Below are positions 45,751 to 52,742 of a stretch of 64,000 bases of DNA, piece by piece. The stretch lies in contig CAZPXS010000001.1 of the NCBI GenBank assembly GCA_964590075.1, forward strand, positions 152,652-216,651, read 5' to 3'. The notes beneath the pieces are model-generated. The model was given only the letters and a program-made list of their open reading frames with translations, made no database searches and was not told the DNA's origin. The stretch comes from JAGDVO01 sp964590075 [NCBI: uncultured Aquificales bacterium]. Lineage in GTDB: Bacteria > Thermosulfidibacterota > Thermosulfidibacteria > Thermosulfidibacterales. The position numbers were made by a program, and so were the translations under genes. Every line of letters begins with the position of its first letter. The first letter of the stretch is position 1.

Positions 45751-46531
45751 GGAATATGTTGAAAAGGGTTATGATGAGGTTTTTAAGGTAGTTGAGATAG
45801 GTTTCGGTTATGGTGAGTTATTGGCCTATTTGTACGGTTATTCGGATATACCTATTTTTGGTGTTGACATATCCAACTTTTCCTTTGAGAAGGCAAAGGG
45901 TAAACTCCGGGATAAAAATGTTTATCTCATAAAAACGGATGGATATTTTTTTGTTAAATACATGAATGCTCCAGGAAGCATCAGAGAGCTCTACATACTT
46001 TTTCCAGACCCATGGCCTAAGGCACCTTCAAGAAGACTCATAAGTGTTGATTTTGTTAAGCTTGTGGCAAGTAGAGTAGCCGAAAGGGTCTATATTGCTA
46101 CCGATCACGAGGAGTACTGTGAGGAGATATTAAAGGTATTTATGGATTCCGGTTATTTTGAAGTTGAAAATTGGGAACTACCTATATCAACAAAATATAT
46201 GAGAAAGTGGCTTTCTATAGGGAGATCTTTTAAATCTTTCTGTTTTGTAAAGAAAAGTCAAAGTATCTACGAGTATCGAAAAGCTCTTTTATCCATAGAG
46301 GGTAGATTCGCCGATATAGATATCTTTCGTAATAGAGAGTTTATATTGAAAAAAAGGGAAGTTTTTGAATCGGAACATTCGAAAAGGATAATATCCTATC
46401 TTTACTGTGAAAAGAATTTTACTTTTAATTACTACTTCAAAGTAGAAAACAACTATCTAAGATCTCTCAATACCTGTGGAGAAGTTTTACCACCTAATAT
46501 GAGAATTTTAGTAGGGGAGGATGTCCCTTAA
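45731..46531 (+). CDS. trmB: tRNA (guanine-N7-)-methyltransferase with C-terminal extension
   Basis: A 266-residue enzyme that forms m7G46 in tRNA. Motif I is VVEIGFGYGELLAYL, and the TrmB signature LFPDPWPKAPSRRLIS is clear. About 90 residues beyond the usual C-terminus form an extra Lys/Phe/Tyr-rich region; extended TrmB proteins are known in thermophiles such as Aquifex. The N-terminus lacks the about 40 residues seen in Escherichia coli. It overlaps the small gene upstream and ends in a hairpin shared with the convergent ligase gene. Confidence 0.88.
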   Translation: MVLLTPREYVEKGYDEVFKVVEIGFGYGELLAYLYGYSDIPIFGVDISNFSFEKAKGKLRDKNVYLIKTDGYFFVKYMNAPGSIRELYILFPDPWPKAPSRRLISVDFVKLVASRVAERVYIATDHEEYCEEILKVFMDSGYFEVENWELPISTKYMRKWLSIGRSFKSFCFVKKSQSIYEYRKALLSIEGRFADIDIFRNREFILKKREVFESEHSKRIISYLYCEKNFTFNYYFKVENNYLRSLNTCGEVLPPNMRILVGEDVP

Positions 46532-46544
46532 AGAGACATCCTCC
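46516..46544. terminator. Hairpin between convergent trmB and CoA-ligase genes
   Basis: A 10-bp perfect inverted repeat, GGAGGATGTC with GACATCCTCC, spans the trmB stop and lies 8 nt from the ligase stop. Neither side has a clear T-run, so it is only a possible bidirectional terminator or RNA-stabilising hairpin. Confidence 0.45.
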
Positions 46545-46551
46545 ATTTGGA

Positions 46552-48237
46552 TCAGTTTGATATTCTTATGGTTGGATATTTATCTTCCTTATCCCACTCT
46601 TTCAGTGTTCTTCTTAAAACTTTGCCTGTTGGTGTAACGGGAAGTTCCGGACAGAATACAACAGCTCTTGGAAGCTTGTAGATAGCTATGTATTCCTTAC
46701 AGGATTCGACGATTTCTCTAGCTAGTTCCTCGGTAGGATTGTAGCCTTCCTTGAGGACTATGAATGCCTTTACTATCTCTCCACGTACGGGGTCCGGTGA
46801 TCCTATAACACCAGCATCCTTAACCGCTGGATGTTTCTTGAGAGCCTCTTCGACTTCTCCTGGTCCGATTCTGTAGCCGGAGCTCTTTATCATGTCGGAT
46901 TCTCTTGATACAAAGAAGAAGTACCCATCCTCGTCCATGTACACGGCATCACCAAGCCTTATCCTACCATCAACAATGGCCTTCTTTTGTTCTTCTAACA
47001 GGCGGTTGTTGTCTTCATAGGGTTTCCAGTATAGTGGCCCGGTTGGGCCAACAACGGTTAGTTTACCAATCTCACCTGGACCACATTCCTTGCCATCCTC
47101 GGATATGACTTTGATATCGTATCCAGGTATAGCAATACCTATAGATCCAGGCTTCGCCTTCATATTAACAGCGTTTGACGTGATTAGATGCACCATCTCG
47201 GTAGCACCAAGTCCCTCGTATATAGGTAGGCCAGTTTTATCGAACCAGGCCTTATACGTTTCAACTCCAAGAGCGTCTCCGCCACTTGTGCACATTCTGA
47301 GAGAACTGATGTCGTACTGGTTGAAGTTTGGCATCTGGAGAAGTCTTCTATAGGCCGTTGGTAACCCGGTGAGGACAGTTACTCTATTTCTCTGTATATC
47401 TTCCATTAGAATATCGGGTTCAAACTTTCCTATTAGAGAAATGGTTGCTCCTCCAAACCAGGGTATGATGGCAAAGGTACCGTAACCAGCTGCAAATGAC
47501 ACGGGAGCACTACCACCAAGAACATCACCCGGAACTAGTCTCCATACGTATTTGTTAACAAGGTAGGCACTTGCGATCACTTCCCTTACGAAGTGGGCAA
47601 CACCCTTTGGAAAGCCTGTTGTACCTGATGTGTAGAGTATCACTCCTATATCATCGAGCGACAAGGGTTCGCAAACTCTTTCACTTGAGGATTTTTCAAG
47701 AAGTTCACTAAATGGGATATGTCCTCTCGATTTTACCTCCTGAGGATTCCCTCCTACTACAATAAAGGCCTTGGTGTGTTTTAAAACGTCTTTTGCCTTT
47801 TCTGCCTCTTCAAGTAGCGGGAAACTAACGAAGGCATACTTCGCCTCGGCGTTATTAAAGACAAATCCTATCTCGTCCTTCGACCAGAGTGGACTAGTAG
47901 GAACCGGTATGGCACCTACTTTCATAATAGCAAAGTTAGCTATTATGGCTTCAGGGCAGTTAACCATTCTCAGAGCTATTCTATCCTGTGGTTCTACCCC
48001 GAGTTCTTTAAGAGCATTAGCGATTCTATTTGCTCCTTCATAAACTTCTCCAAAAGTGAGTTTTTTACCTGCGAAATAGATAGCTGGTAGGTTCTCAAGA
48101 CCAGCTCTTATGTGGCGGTCGAGTAGTATGTCCGCTATGTTGGTAGGTTCCTTCAAAAATGGTTTTAGTTCTTCGGGATAAACATAGTTAGGCCAAAGTT
48201 CCTTTGGTGGCAGATAGTTTTCAGGGATCCTACCCAT
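46552..48237 (-). CDS. Acyl/aryl-CoA ligase of the benzoate-CoA ligase-like AMP-binding family
   Basis: A 561-residue ANL-superfamily enzyme that activates a carboxylic acid with ATP and CoA. The P-loop is ILYTSGTTGFPKG, then YEGLGATEMVHL, LGDAVYMDEDGYFFFVSRESDMIKSSGYRI (split domain hinge), and the catalytic Lys in TPTGKVLRR. The overall pattern, including AMCTSGGD-like MCTSGGDALG, is closest in my reading to benzoate/2-aminobenzoate-CoA ligases, but fatty or other aryl acids remain possible. It has its own promoter, whose -35 overlaps that of the divergent U32 operon. Confidence 0.8.
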   Translation of the reverse strand: MGRIPENYLPPKELWPNYVYPEELKPFLKEPTNIADILLDRHIRAGLENLPAIYFAGKKLTFGEVYEGANRIANALKELGVEPQDRIALRMVNCPEAIIANFAIMKVGAIPVPTSPLWSKDEIGFVFNNAEAKYAFVSFPLLEEAEKAKDVLKHTKAFIVVGGNPQEVKSRGHIPFSELLEKSSSERVCEPLSLDDIGVILYTSGTTGFPKGVAHFVREVIASAYLVNKYVWRLVPGDVLGGSAPVSFAAGYGTFAIIPWFGGATISLIGKFEPDILMEDIQRNRVTVLTGLPTAYRRLLQMPNFNQYDISSLRMCTSGGDALGVETYKAWFDKTGLPIYEGLGATEMVHLITSNAVNMKAKPGSIGIAIPGYDIKVISEDGKECGPGEIGKLTVVGPTGPLYWKPYEDNNRLLEEQKKAIVDGRIRLGDAVYMDEDGYFFFVSRESDMIKSSGYRIGPGEVEEALKKHPAVKDAGVIGSPDPVRGEIVKAFIVLKEGYNPTEELAREIVESCKEYIAIYKLPRAVVFCPELPVTPTGKVLRRTLKEWDKEDKYPTIRISN

Positions 48238-48274
48238 TTTAGACCTCCTATGATTTTTTTAAACTACTGTTATC

Positions 48275-48303
48275 TTTTTACTTAAAAGTTAATTTTTTGT
48301 CAA
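48275..48303 (-). promoter_or_regulatory. Probable promoter of the CoA-ligase gene
   Basis: On the minus strand an exact TTGACA (48303-48298) and TAAAAA (48280-48275) are 17 bp apart, about 38 nt before the ATG and its AGGAGG. Confidence 0.5.
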
Positions 48304-48325
48304 TAGTTGTACGTTTTAAAATAAT
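48297..48325 (+). promoter_or_regulatory. Probable promoter of the U32 operon
   Basis: TTGTCA (48297-48302) and AATAAT (48320-48325), 17 bp apart, each match consensus at five of six positions. The predicted start is only about 10 nt before ATG 48343. The -35 occupies the same bases as the -35 of the divergent ligase promoter. Confidence 0.5.
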
Positions 48326-48342
48326 GATGTATTATATGAGGT

Positions 48343-49182
48343 ATGAGTTGCGAAGTCATCGTTCCTATAAGATCGCTAAAGGATGCGGTTGATCTTGTGA
48401 ATTTGCCAGCTGATGCTTATTACGCGGGTATATATGGTTGGTCAAGGGGTATGAGGTCTCATGAATTGTTGTTTGATGAATTAAGGGTATTGAAGGATAT
48501 AGTGGATTCTCATGGTAAGAGATTATACCTTTCATTCAACACGATGGTTGGTCCCTTTGAGGTTGATATGGCCTATAGAGTCCTTGATCGTATCATGGGG
48601 GAAATCTCGCCATCGGCTCTCATTTTAAATGATCTTTCGCTTATAAACTTTGCGGTTAGGAATGGGTGGGAAGTTCACGTTAGTCTTGGAAGTACAGTTA
48701 TAAATAGTTGGGATGTCTTATTCTGGAGTGATGTTGGGGTAAAAAGGGTTGTGATTTCACCTCATGTTAGTGAGGATGAGTTAAGGGAGATTCTTAGGGT
48801 CAGTAGGGATATAGAGGTGATGATATATGGTGCGAAATGTCGATTTACCTATACCGGAATCTGCCGTATGAGTTCCTACTTTGATCTTGTTATGAGAAGT
48901 TCGACAACAAGGTTTACGATATGGGAGGGAAGCTCCAAGAGAAGCGGTATATGTTTCAAGCCCTGTGCCCAGGAGTGGCATTTTGGGAGTGGAAAGGTTC
49001 AGATTGAACCAGTTTTTTATATGTGTTATTATCTTGCTCAGCTTGTAGATATGGGAGTTAGGTACTTTAAGATTGGGGGTAGAGGGTTACCGGTTAAGGA
49101 ACTAGAGAAGATTATAGTTTTGATTAAGTCGATCGTTAAGGGGGAGAGAAGTGAAGAGATTTGTACTTTCAACGCACGTTGA
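48343..49182 (+). CDS. U32-family protein, UbiU-like (first of two)
   Basis: A 279-residue protein of the peptidase U32 family, whose studied members are not proteases but iron-sulfur proteins in oxygen-independent hydroxylation (UbiU, UbiV, RlhA, TrhP). The N-terminal half has YYAGIYGWSRGMRSHEL, close to the third gene's VYVGLAGWSRRTREYEL. Cys 166, 174, 204 and 208 lie in the family's cluster-binding region (CRFTYTGICRMSSYF and GICFKPCAQEW). The first Cys is one residue earlier than in the third gene. It lacks a good ribosome site and the leader is very short. It overlaps the next gene by 32 nt. Confidence 0.78.
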   Translation: MSCEVIVPIRSLKDAVDLVNLPADAYYAGIYGWSRGMRSHELLFDELRVLKDIVDSHGKRLYLSFNTMVGPFEVDMAYRVLDRIMGEISPSALILNDLSLINFAVRNGWEVHVSLGSTVINSWDVLFWSDVGVKRVVISPHVSEDELREILRVSRDIEVMIYGAKCRFTYTGICRMSSYFDLVMRSSTTRFTIWEGSSKRSGICFKPCAQEWHFGSGKVQIEPVFYMCYYLAQLVDMGVRYFKIGGRGLPVKELEKIIVLIKSIVKGERSEEICTFNAR

Positions 49183-50119
49183 GAGTCTGGAGAAATTGAA
49201 AGGGTTAGATTTATACCTTTTCGATCTAGTGTTCCTGGGAGATCCGACCTGTAGAGAGTATCCCGGTAATATAATGGTCGATGAGGGAAGAATAAAAGAA
49301 GCGGTAGAGTATATAAAGGGTAAGCGGGAAGAGGTTGAAGTTGCCCTATGTACACTAGCTGAGCCGAGGAATAGGGATCTAAGTTGGCAGTTTGATATCC
49401 TGGGTAATGTTGTTAGTTATGTCGATTACGTTGAGGTTCATAACTTTGGGGTTCTAAGGTATATCAGTAGGGAACTGGGCTTTAATAGTGCCATTATGGG
49501 TTTCTTCGGCAACATATACACGCATAAAACTTTAGAAGTCCTAAAGGATTACGGATTAAAGAAATCCTTTTTGAACCCAGAGTTATCGATGGAGGAGATC
49601 TTCTTTATCAGAAAGAACTCTTCCTGTGATATAATAGTTTTTGCCCATGGTAAGTTACCACTTGGTATCTCGGAAGCCTGCTTTATAAAGGAGAATAGAG
49701 AAGGCGATTGTTTTGATATATGTAGGCCCATGGTTATAGAGTCTGCTAAATGGAAGCTTATTAACTACGGCTATGCTACTTTTTCCGCCAAGGATTGGAA
49801 TACCTTTGAGTATCTGGGTAGTTTTATCTATGAAGGCTTTAGATATTACCATATACAGGGCTTGAGAGAGGAAGTTGAATATATAAATAAGATTGCCTAT
49901 ATTTATAAAAGGGGTATCGAGTATCTGTTAGCTGGTAGAGAAAGTGACTTCATCGAGGTAGCGAAGGAACTAATGGCAACGACGCGATACGGTTTCTGTA
50001 ACGGCTACCTTTTTAAAAGGGCAGGTTCAAAGTACGTTGGTAGCTTTTTCGGGGGTGAGCCGAGTGTGGCTTACGCCCCTGAGAGTAAAGAAGGAGGTGT
50101 TAGCTATGAGGAAAGTTGA
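49151..50119 (+). CDS. U32-family protein, UbiV-like
   Basis: A 322-residue U32 protein with the UbiV cysteine arrangement. C34 is in DLVFLGDPTCREYP, matching UbiV's YLGETVCSKR region. C177, C187 and C191 are in GKLPLGISEACF and GDCFDICRP, matching UbiV's PLAxSARC and xCxxxC. In Escherichia coli UbiV pairs with UbiU, each holding a [4Fe-4S] cluster, to hydroxylate quinone precursors without oxygen. The start is GTG with GGGGGAGAG upstream. A C-terminal RYGFCNGYLF segment is extra. It overlaps the third U32 gene by 14 nt. Confidence 0.78.
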   Translation: MKRFVLSTHVESLEKLKGLDLYLFDLVFLGDPTCREYPGNIMVDEGRIKEAVEYIKGKREEVEVALCTLAEPRNRDLSWQFDILGNVVSYVDYVEVHNFGVLRYISRELGFNSAIMGFFGNIYTHKTLEVLKDYGLKKSFLNPELSMEEIFFIRKNSSCDIIVFAHGKLPLGISEACFIKENREGDCFDICRPMVIESAKWKLINYGYATFSAKDWNTFEYLGSFIYEGFRYYHIQGLREEVEYINKIAYIYKRGIEYLLAGRESDFIEVAKELMATTRYGFCNGYLFKRAGSKYVGSFFGGEPSVAYAPESKEGGVSYEES

Positions 50120-51071
50120 GATACTTGCACCGGCAGGTAATGTTGAGATGGCAAGGGTAGCTTTTGAAAATGGTGCTGATAGTGTATACGTTGGGCTTGC
50201 TGGTTGGAGTAGAAGAACGAGGGAGTATGAGTTAACTTTTGAGGAGATAAAGGAGATTGTGGATTATGCTGAGAGGGTTGGCAAGAGTGTAAGGGTTGCT
50301 ATGAACACTAACTTTTCATCCCTTGAGTATCCCCTTTTTGTATCTGCTATTAAAAAACTTGAGGATATTGGGATTTCCGCTCTTATCTTAAACGAGCTTG
50401 GTGCTGTTGTCGTTGCTAAGGAAACTACGCCGAAGTTGGAGGTTCATCTTTCAGCCGGTATCAATTCCATAAACGTTGAGGATGCCATTTTCTATAGAGA
50501 TCTCGGTGTGGATATGATAGTTATGCCCTGTAATCTAAAACCTGAGGAAGTTGCAGAGATAAAAAGGAAAAGTGGTATAAAGGTGGAGATATTCCTACAT
50601 TCAAACACATGTTTCACCTATCTTGGTAAATGTCTATTCTCAAGTTATTTTAGGTACGATTGGGTTTACGATGAACTTGGTAAGAATCATTTCTGGGGTA
50701 GCCCCAATAGGGGTGGTTATTGTCACAGGATATGTAAGGCAAAATGGAGCTACGAAGGAGTTCCTGTAGTCTTAAGGAATGATATGTTCCTTGTTTTCGA
50801 TGAGCTTTATAAGTGGGTAGAGGTAGGGGTGGATTGTTTAAAGATACAGGGTAGAGAGTACAATCCCCAGTTGATAGGTGAGATAGTCGCTCTCTATAGG
50901 GATATGTTAAGCGAGATTCTAAGTAGAGGAGAGGTTGACCTGAGCTCTTACAGGGAGAGATGGAGGATACTTAATGATATTAGAGAAAGGGAACGTGAGA
51001 AGAGAACGATCAGGGTTTTGAGTGAGGTTGAGAGGCTACAGAGTGAAGGGGTGAGCGTAATTACGGTATAA
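50106..51071 (+). CDS. U32-family protein, UbiU-like (second)
   Basis: A 321-residue U32 protein starting KVEILAPAGNVEMARVAFENGADSVYVG, the standard U32 N-terminus. Cys 169 and 176 (CFTYLGKC) and 206 and 210 (CHRIC, preceded by NRGGY) form the four-Cys set expected for a [4Fe-4S] cluster in UbiU-like proteins. ATG 50106 has GGAGG seven bases upstream. About 60 charged helical residues follow the core. It is a paralogue of the first gene; together with the UbiV-like protein it could form alternative heterodimers. Confidence 0.82.
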   Translation: MRKVEILAPAGNVEMARVAFENGADSVYVGLAGWSRRTREYELTFEEIKEIVDYAERVGKSVRVAMNTNFSSLEYPLFVSAIKKLEDIGISALILNELGAVVVAKETTPKLEVHLSAGINSINVEDAIFYRDLGVDMIVMPCNLKPEEVAEIKRKSGIKVEIFLHSNTCFTYLGKCLFSSYFRYDWVYDELGKNHFWGSPNRGGYCHRICKAKWSYEGVPVVLRNDMFLVFDELYKWVEVGVDCLKIQGREYNPQLIGEIVALYRDMLSEILSRGEVDLSSYRERWRILNDIREREREKRTIRVLSEVERLQSEGVSVITV

Positions 51072-51081
51072 GGTAGGTATA

Positions 51082-51984
51082 GTGGAGAAAGTAGGTATCT
51101 TCTGGCATAACTCCTTTTCGAGGAGGAGTTATTTAACGGGGGGGAATAGATTAGCCGATTTTCCAGATGCGATTTCTAATATTCTAAGGAAAGAAGAGGT
51201 TGAACTTTATACATGTAAGAGAGTGGATAAGTCTCTGGTACTTAAGATCCATACGGAGGAGATGGTTAGAGAGGTTGAATCTTTCCCTCTCTGTTCTACC
51301 GCCTATGAGAGTGCCGGAGGGGTTGTAGAGGCAACCGAAAAGCTTATAAAGGGAGAAATTGAGAGAGCTTTTTGTTTTATAGGTTGTGGTGGTCACCATG
51401 CGGGTAGAAACCATTTTTGGGGTGCCTGCTGTTTTAACGATGTGATTCTTGCCATAGTGAATGCTAAGGAGAGTATAGATAGGAATTTGAGATTTATAAT
51501 ACTTGATACCGATGCTCATCATGGTGATGGTACAAGGGATCTTCTAATGTGGATGAACGAGAGGGATGTTTTGCATCTTTGTCTCTGTGATAGGGAGTGG
51601 CATTCTCATAACGGTCTATGGTATGATTTCGATGCTACCTGGGTTACCTATAATGGTGATCCAAATAGTAGCTACATAGATTTAGTTAAGAAAGCTCTTG
51701 ATATAGCGAGTGGTTTCAAGGCCGATCTATTCTACTGGTACATGGGTTTTGACATATGTAAGGGTGATTATGGAAGTCTTGGGATAGATAGGGAGACTAT
51801 AGTTGAGATTGCAAAAATTATAAGGGATTTCGCTAAAAGTCACTACAACGATAAGCTTCAGGTTGTTTTGGCAGGTGGTTCTCTAAGGGAGCTTGCAACA
51901 TGGATTATCCCTCGTGTGATAGAAGTTTTGATTGATGAGAGTAAAGGAGGATACTATGATGGTAGCGAAGAAGGTGATACTTAA
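51082..51984 (+). CDS. Histone deacetylase-fold protein (AcuC/HDAC family) lacking the catalytic Tyr
   Basis: A 300-residue arginase/deacetylase-fold protein. The His pair GGHHAGRNHFWGACCFND, zinc ligands D144 and H146 in DTDAHHGDGT, and the third Asp in GFDICKGDYG are present. The usual GGY near the C-terminus, whose Tyr stabilises the transition state, reads GGS (S267). It may thus be a slow or altered amidohydrolase acting on an acyl-amine or another substrate. GTG start with AAGGTAGGT upstream, 10 nt after the U32 gene. It overlaps the ferredoxin gene by 29 nt, so it belongs to the operon. Confidence 0.83.
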   Translation: MEKVGIFWHNSFSRRSYLTGGNRLADFPDAISNILRKEEVELYTCKRVDKSLVLKIHTEEMVREVESFPLCSTAYESAGGVVEATEKLIKGEIERAFCFIGCGGHHAGRNHFWGACCFNDVILAIVNAKESIDRNLRFIILDTDAHHGDGTRDLLMWMNERDVLHLCLCDREWHSHNGLWYDFDATWVTYNGDPNSSYIDLVKKALDIASGFKADLFYWYMGFDICKGDYGSLGIDRETIVEIAKIIRDFAKSHYNDKLQVVLAGGSLRELATWIIPRVIEVLIDESKGGYYDGSEEGDT

Positions 51985-52366
51985 TTTTCCCAAACATACT
52001 TGGGATAAGCCCATAGTTTACACTTTACATTCAAGGTTTAACTTGATCTTTAATATTCTTAAAGCGCAGATAACTCCCGAGGAAGAGGGAGTCATGATAT
52101 TGGAACTTTCGGGTGAAGAGGAGAAGATCCAGGAAGGTATGGAGTTTTTAAAGGAGATAGGGGTGGGTGTCCGTTTTCTTGCGGCAGATATCGATAAAGA
52201 TGAGGAAGAGTGTGTACACTGTGGAGCCTGTACGAACGTCTGTCCGAGTGGGGCTCTCTATCTGGATAAGGATACCTATAAAGTTATATTTGATAAGGAG
52301 AAATGCGTCGGATGTGAACTCTGTGTTAGGGCGTGTATGTATAAGGCTATTAAAATAGGACTGTAA
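51956..52366 (+). CDS. NIL-domain ferredoxin with two [4Fe-4S] motifs
   Basis: A 136-residue protein. Residues about 5-78 match the NIL domain, an ACT-like fold also found in MetN. The C-terminal part has two CxxCxxCxxxC motifs: CVHCGACTNVCPSGA and CVGCELCVRACMYKA. In methanogens a NIL-ferredoxin acts with a DUF39 protein in sulfur transfer to aspartate semialdehyde to give homocysteine; DUF39 is not seen in this window. Here it may instead reduce the U32 clusters. ATG 51956 has AAAGGAGG five bases upstream; ATG 51959 is also possible. Confidence 0.87.
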   Translation: MMVAKKVILNFPKHTWDKPIVYTLHSRFNLIFNILKAQITPEEEGVMILELSGEEEKIQEGMEFLKEIGVGVRFLAADIDKDEEECVHCGACTNVCPSGALYLDKDTYKVIFDKEKCVGCELCVRACMYKAIKIGL

Positions 52367-52386
52367 TTCTAAGGAGGGGGTTTGAT

Positions 52387-52674
52387 ATGGCGAAATTGGT
52401 AAAGGGCGTGAAGTTTAGTTGTGATATCTGTGGGGATGAGCATAGTGAGTTTGTAGAACTTGGGAAACTTCTCGAGTGGTTGAGAAAAAGTGAAGCACCT
52501 ATATTCATGTGTCCTAAGTGTGGGGAGGAGGGACTTTCCCACATTAACAACATTCATATCAAAATCTTGGCAAAGTACTTGGAATTATTAAACTTAATAG
52601 TTGATTCTATCAAAGTTGAACAGGAAAAACTCGCAAGGCACGGAGTTTGGGTAGATATCGTTTTTGAGGATTGA
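52387..52674 (+). CDS. Small zinc-ribbon protein of unknown function
   Basis: A 95-residue protein with two CxxC knuckles, CDICGD (about 12-17) and CPKCGE (about 42-47), predicted to hold one zinc, followed by a helical tail. I do not recognise the family. It has AAGGAGGGGG upstream of ATG 52387 and follows the ferredoxin gene by 20 nt, making it the last gene of the U32 operon. Rubredoxin-like iron binding is conceivable, but the spacing between knuckles differs from rubredoxin. Confidence 0.7.
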   Translation: MAKLVKGVKFSCDICGDEHSEFVELGKLLEWLRKSEAPIFMCPKCGEEGLSHINNIHIKILAKYLELLNLIVDSIKVEQEKLARHGVWVDIVFED

Positions 52675-52706
52675 TGTTCTAAAAATTTTATTTTTTATAT
52701 TTTTAA

Positions 52707-52737
52707 AAGGGCACCTGGTGTGAAACCAGGTGCCCTT
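52707..52737. terminator. Bidirectional terminator hairpin
   Basis: A 13-bp perfect stem (AAGGGCACCTGGT with its complement, loop GTGAA) lies between the convergent zinc-ribbon and isocitrate dehydrogenase genes. On the minus strand it is followed by TTTT; on the plus strand the tail is weak. Confidence 0.75.
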
Positions 52738-52742
52738 AAATT

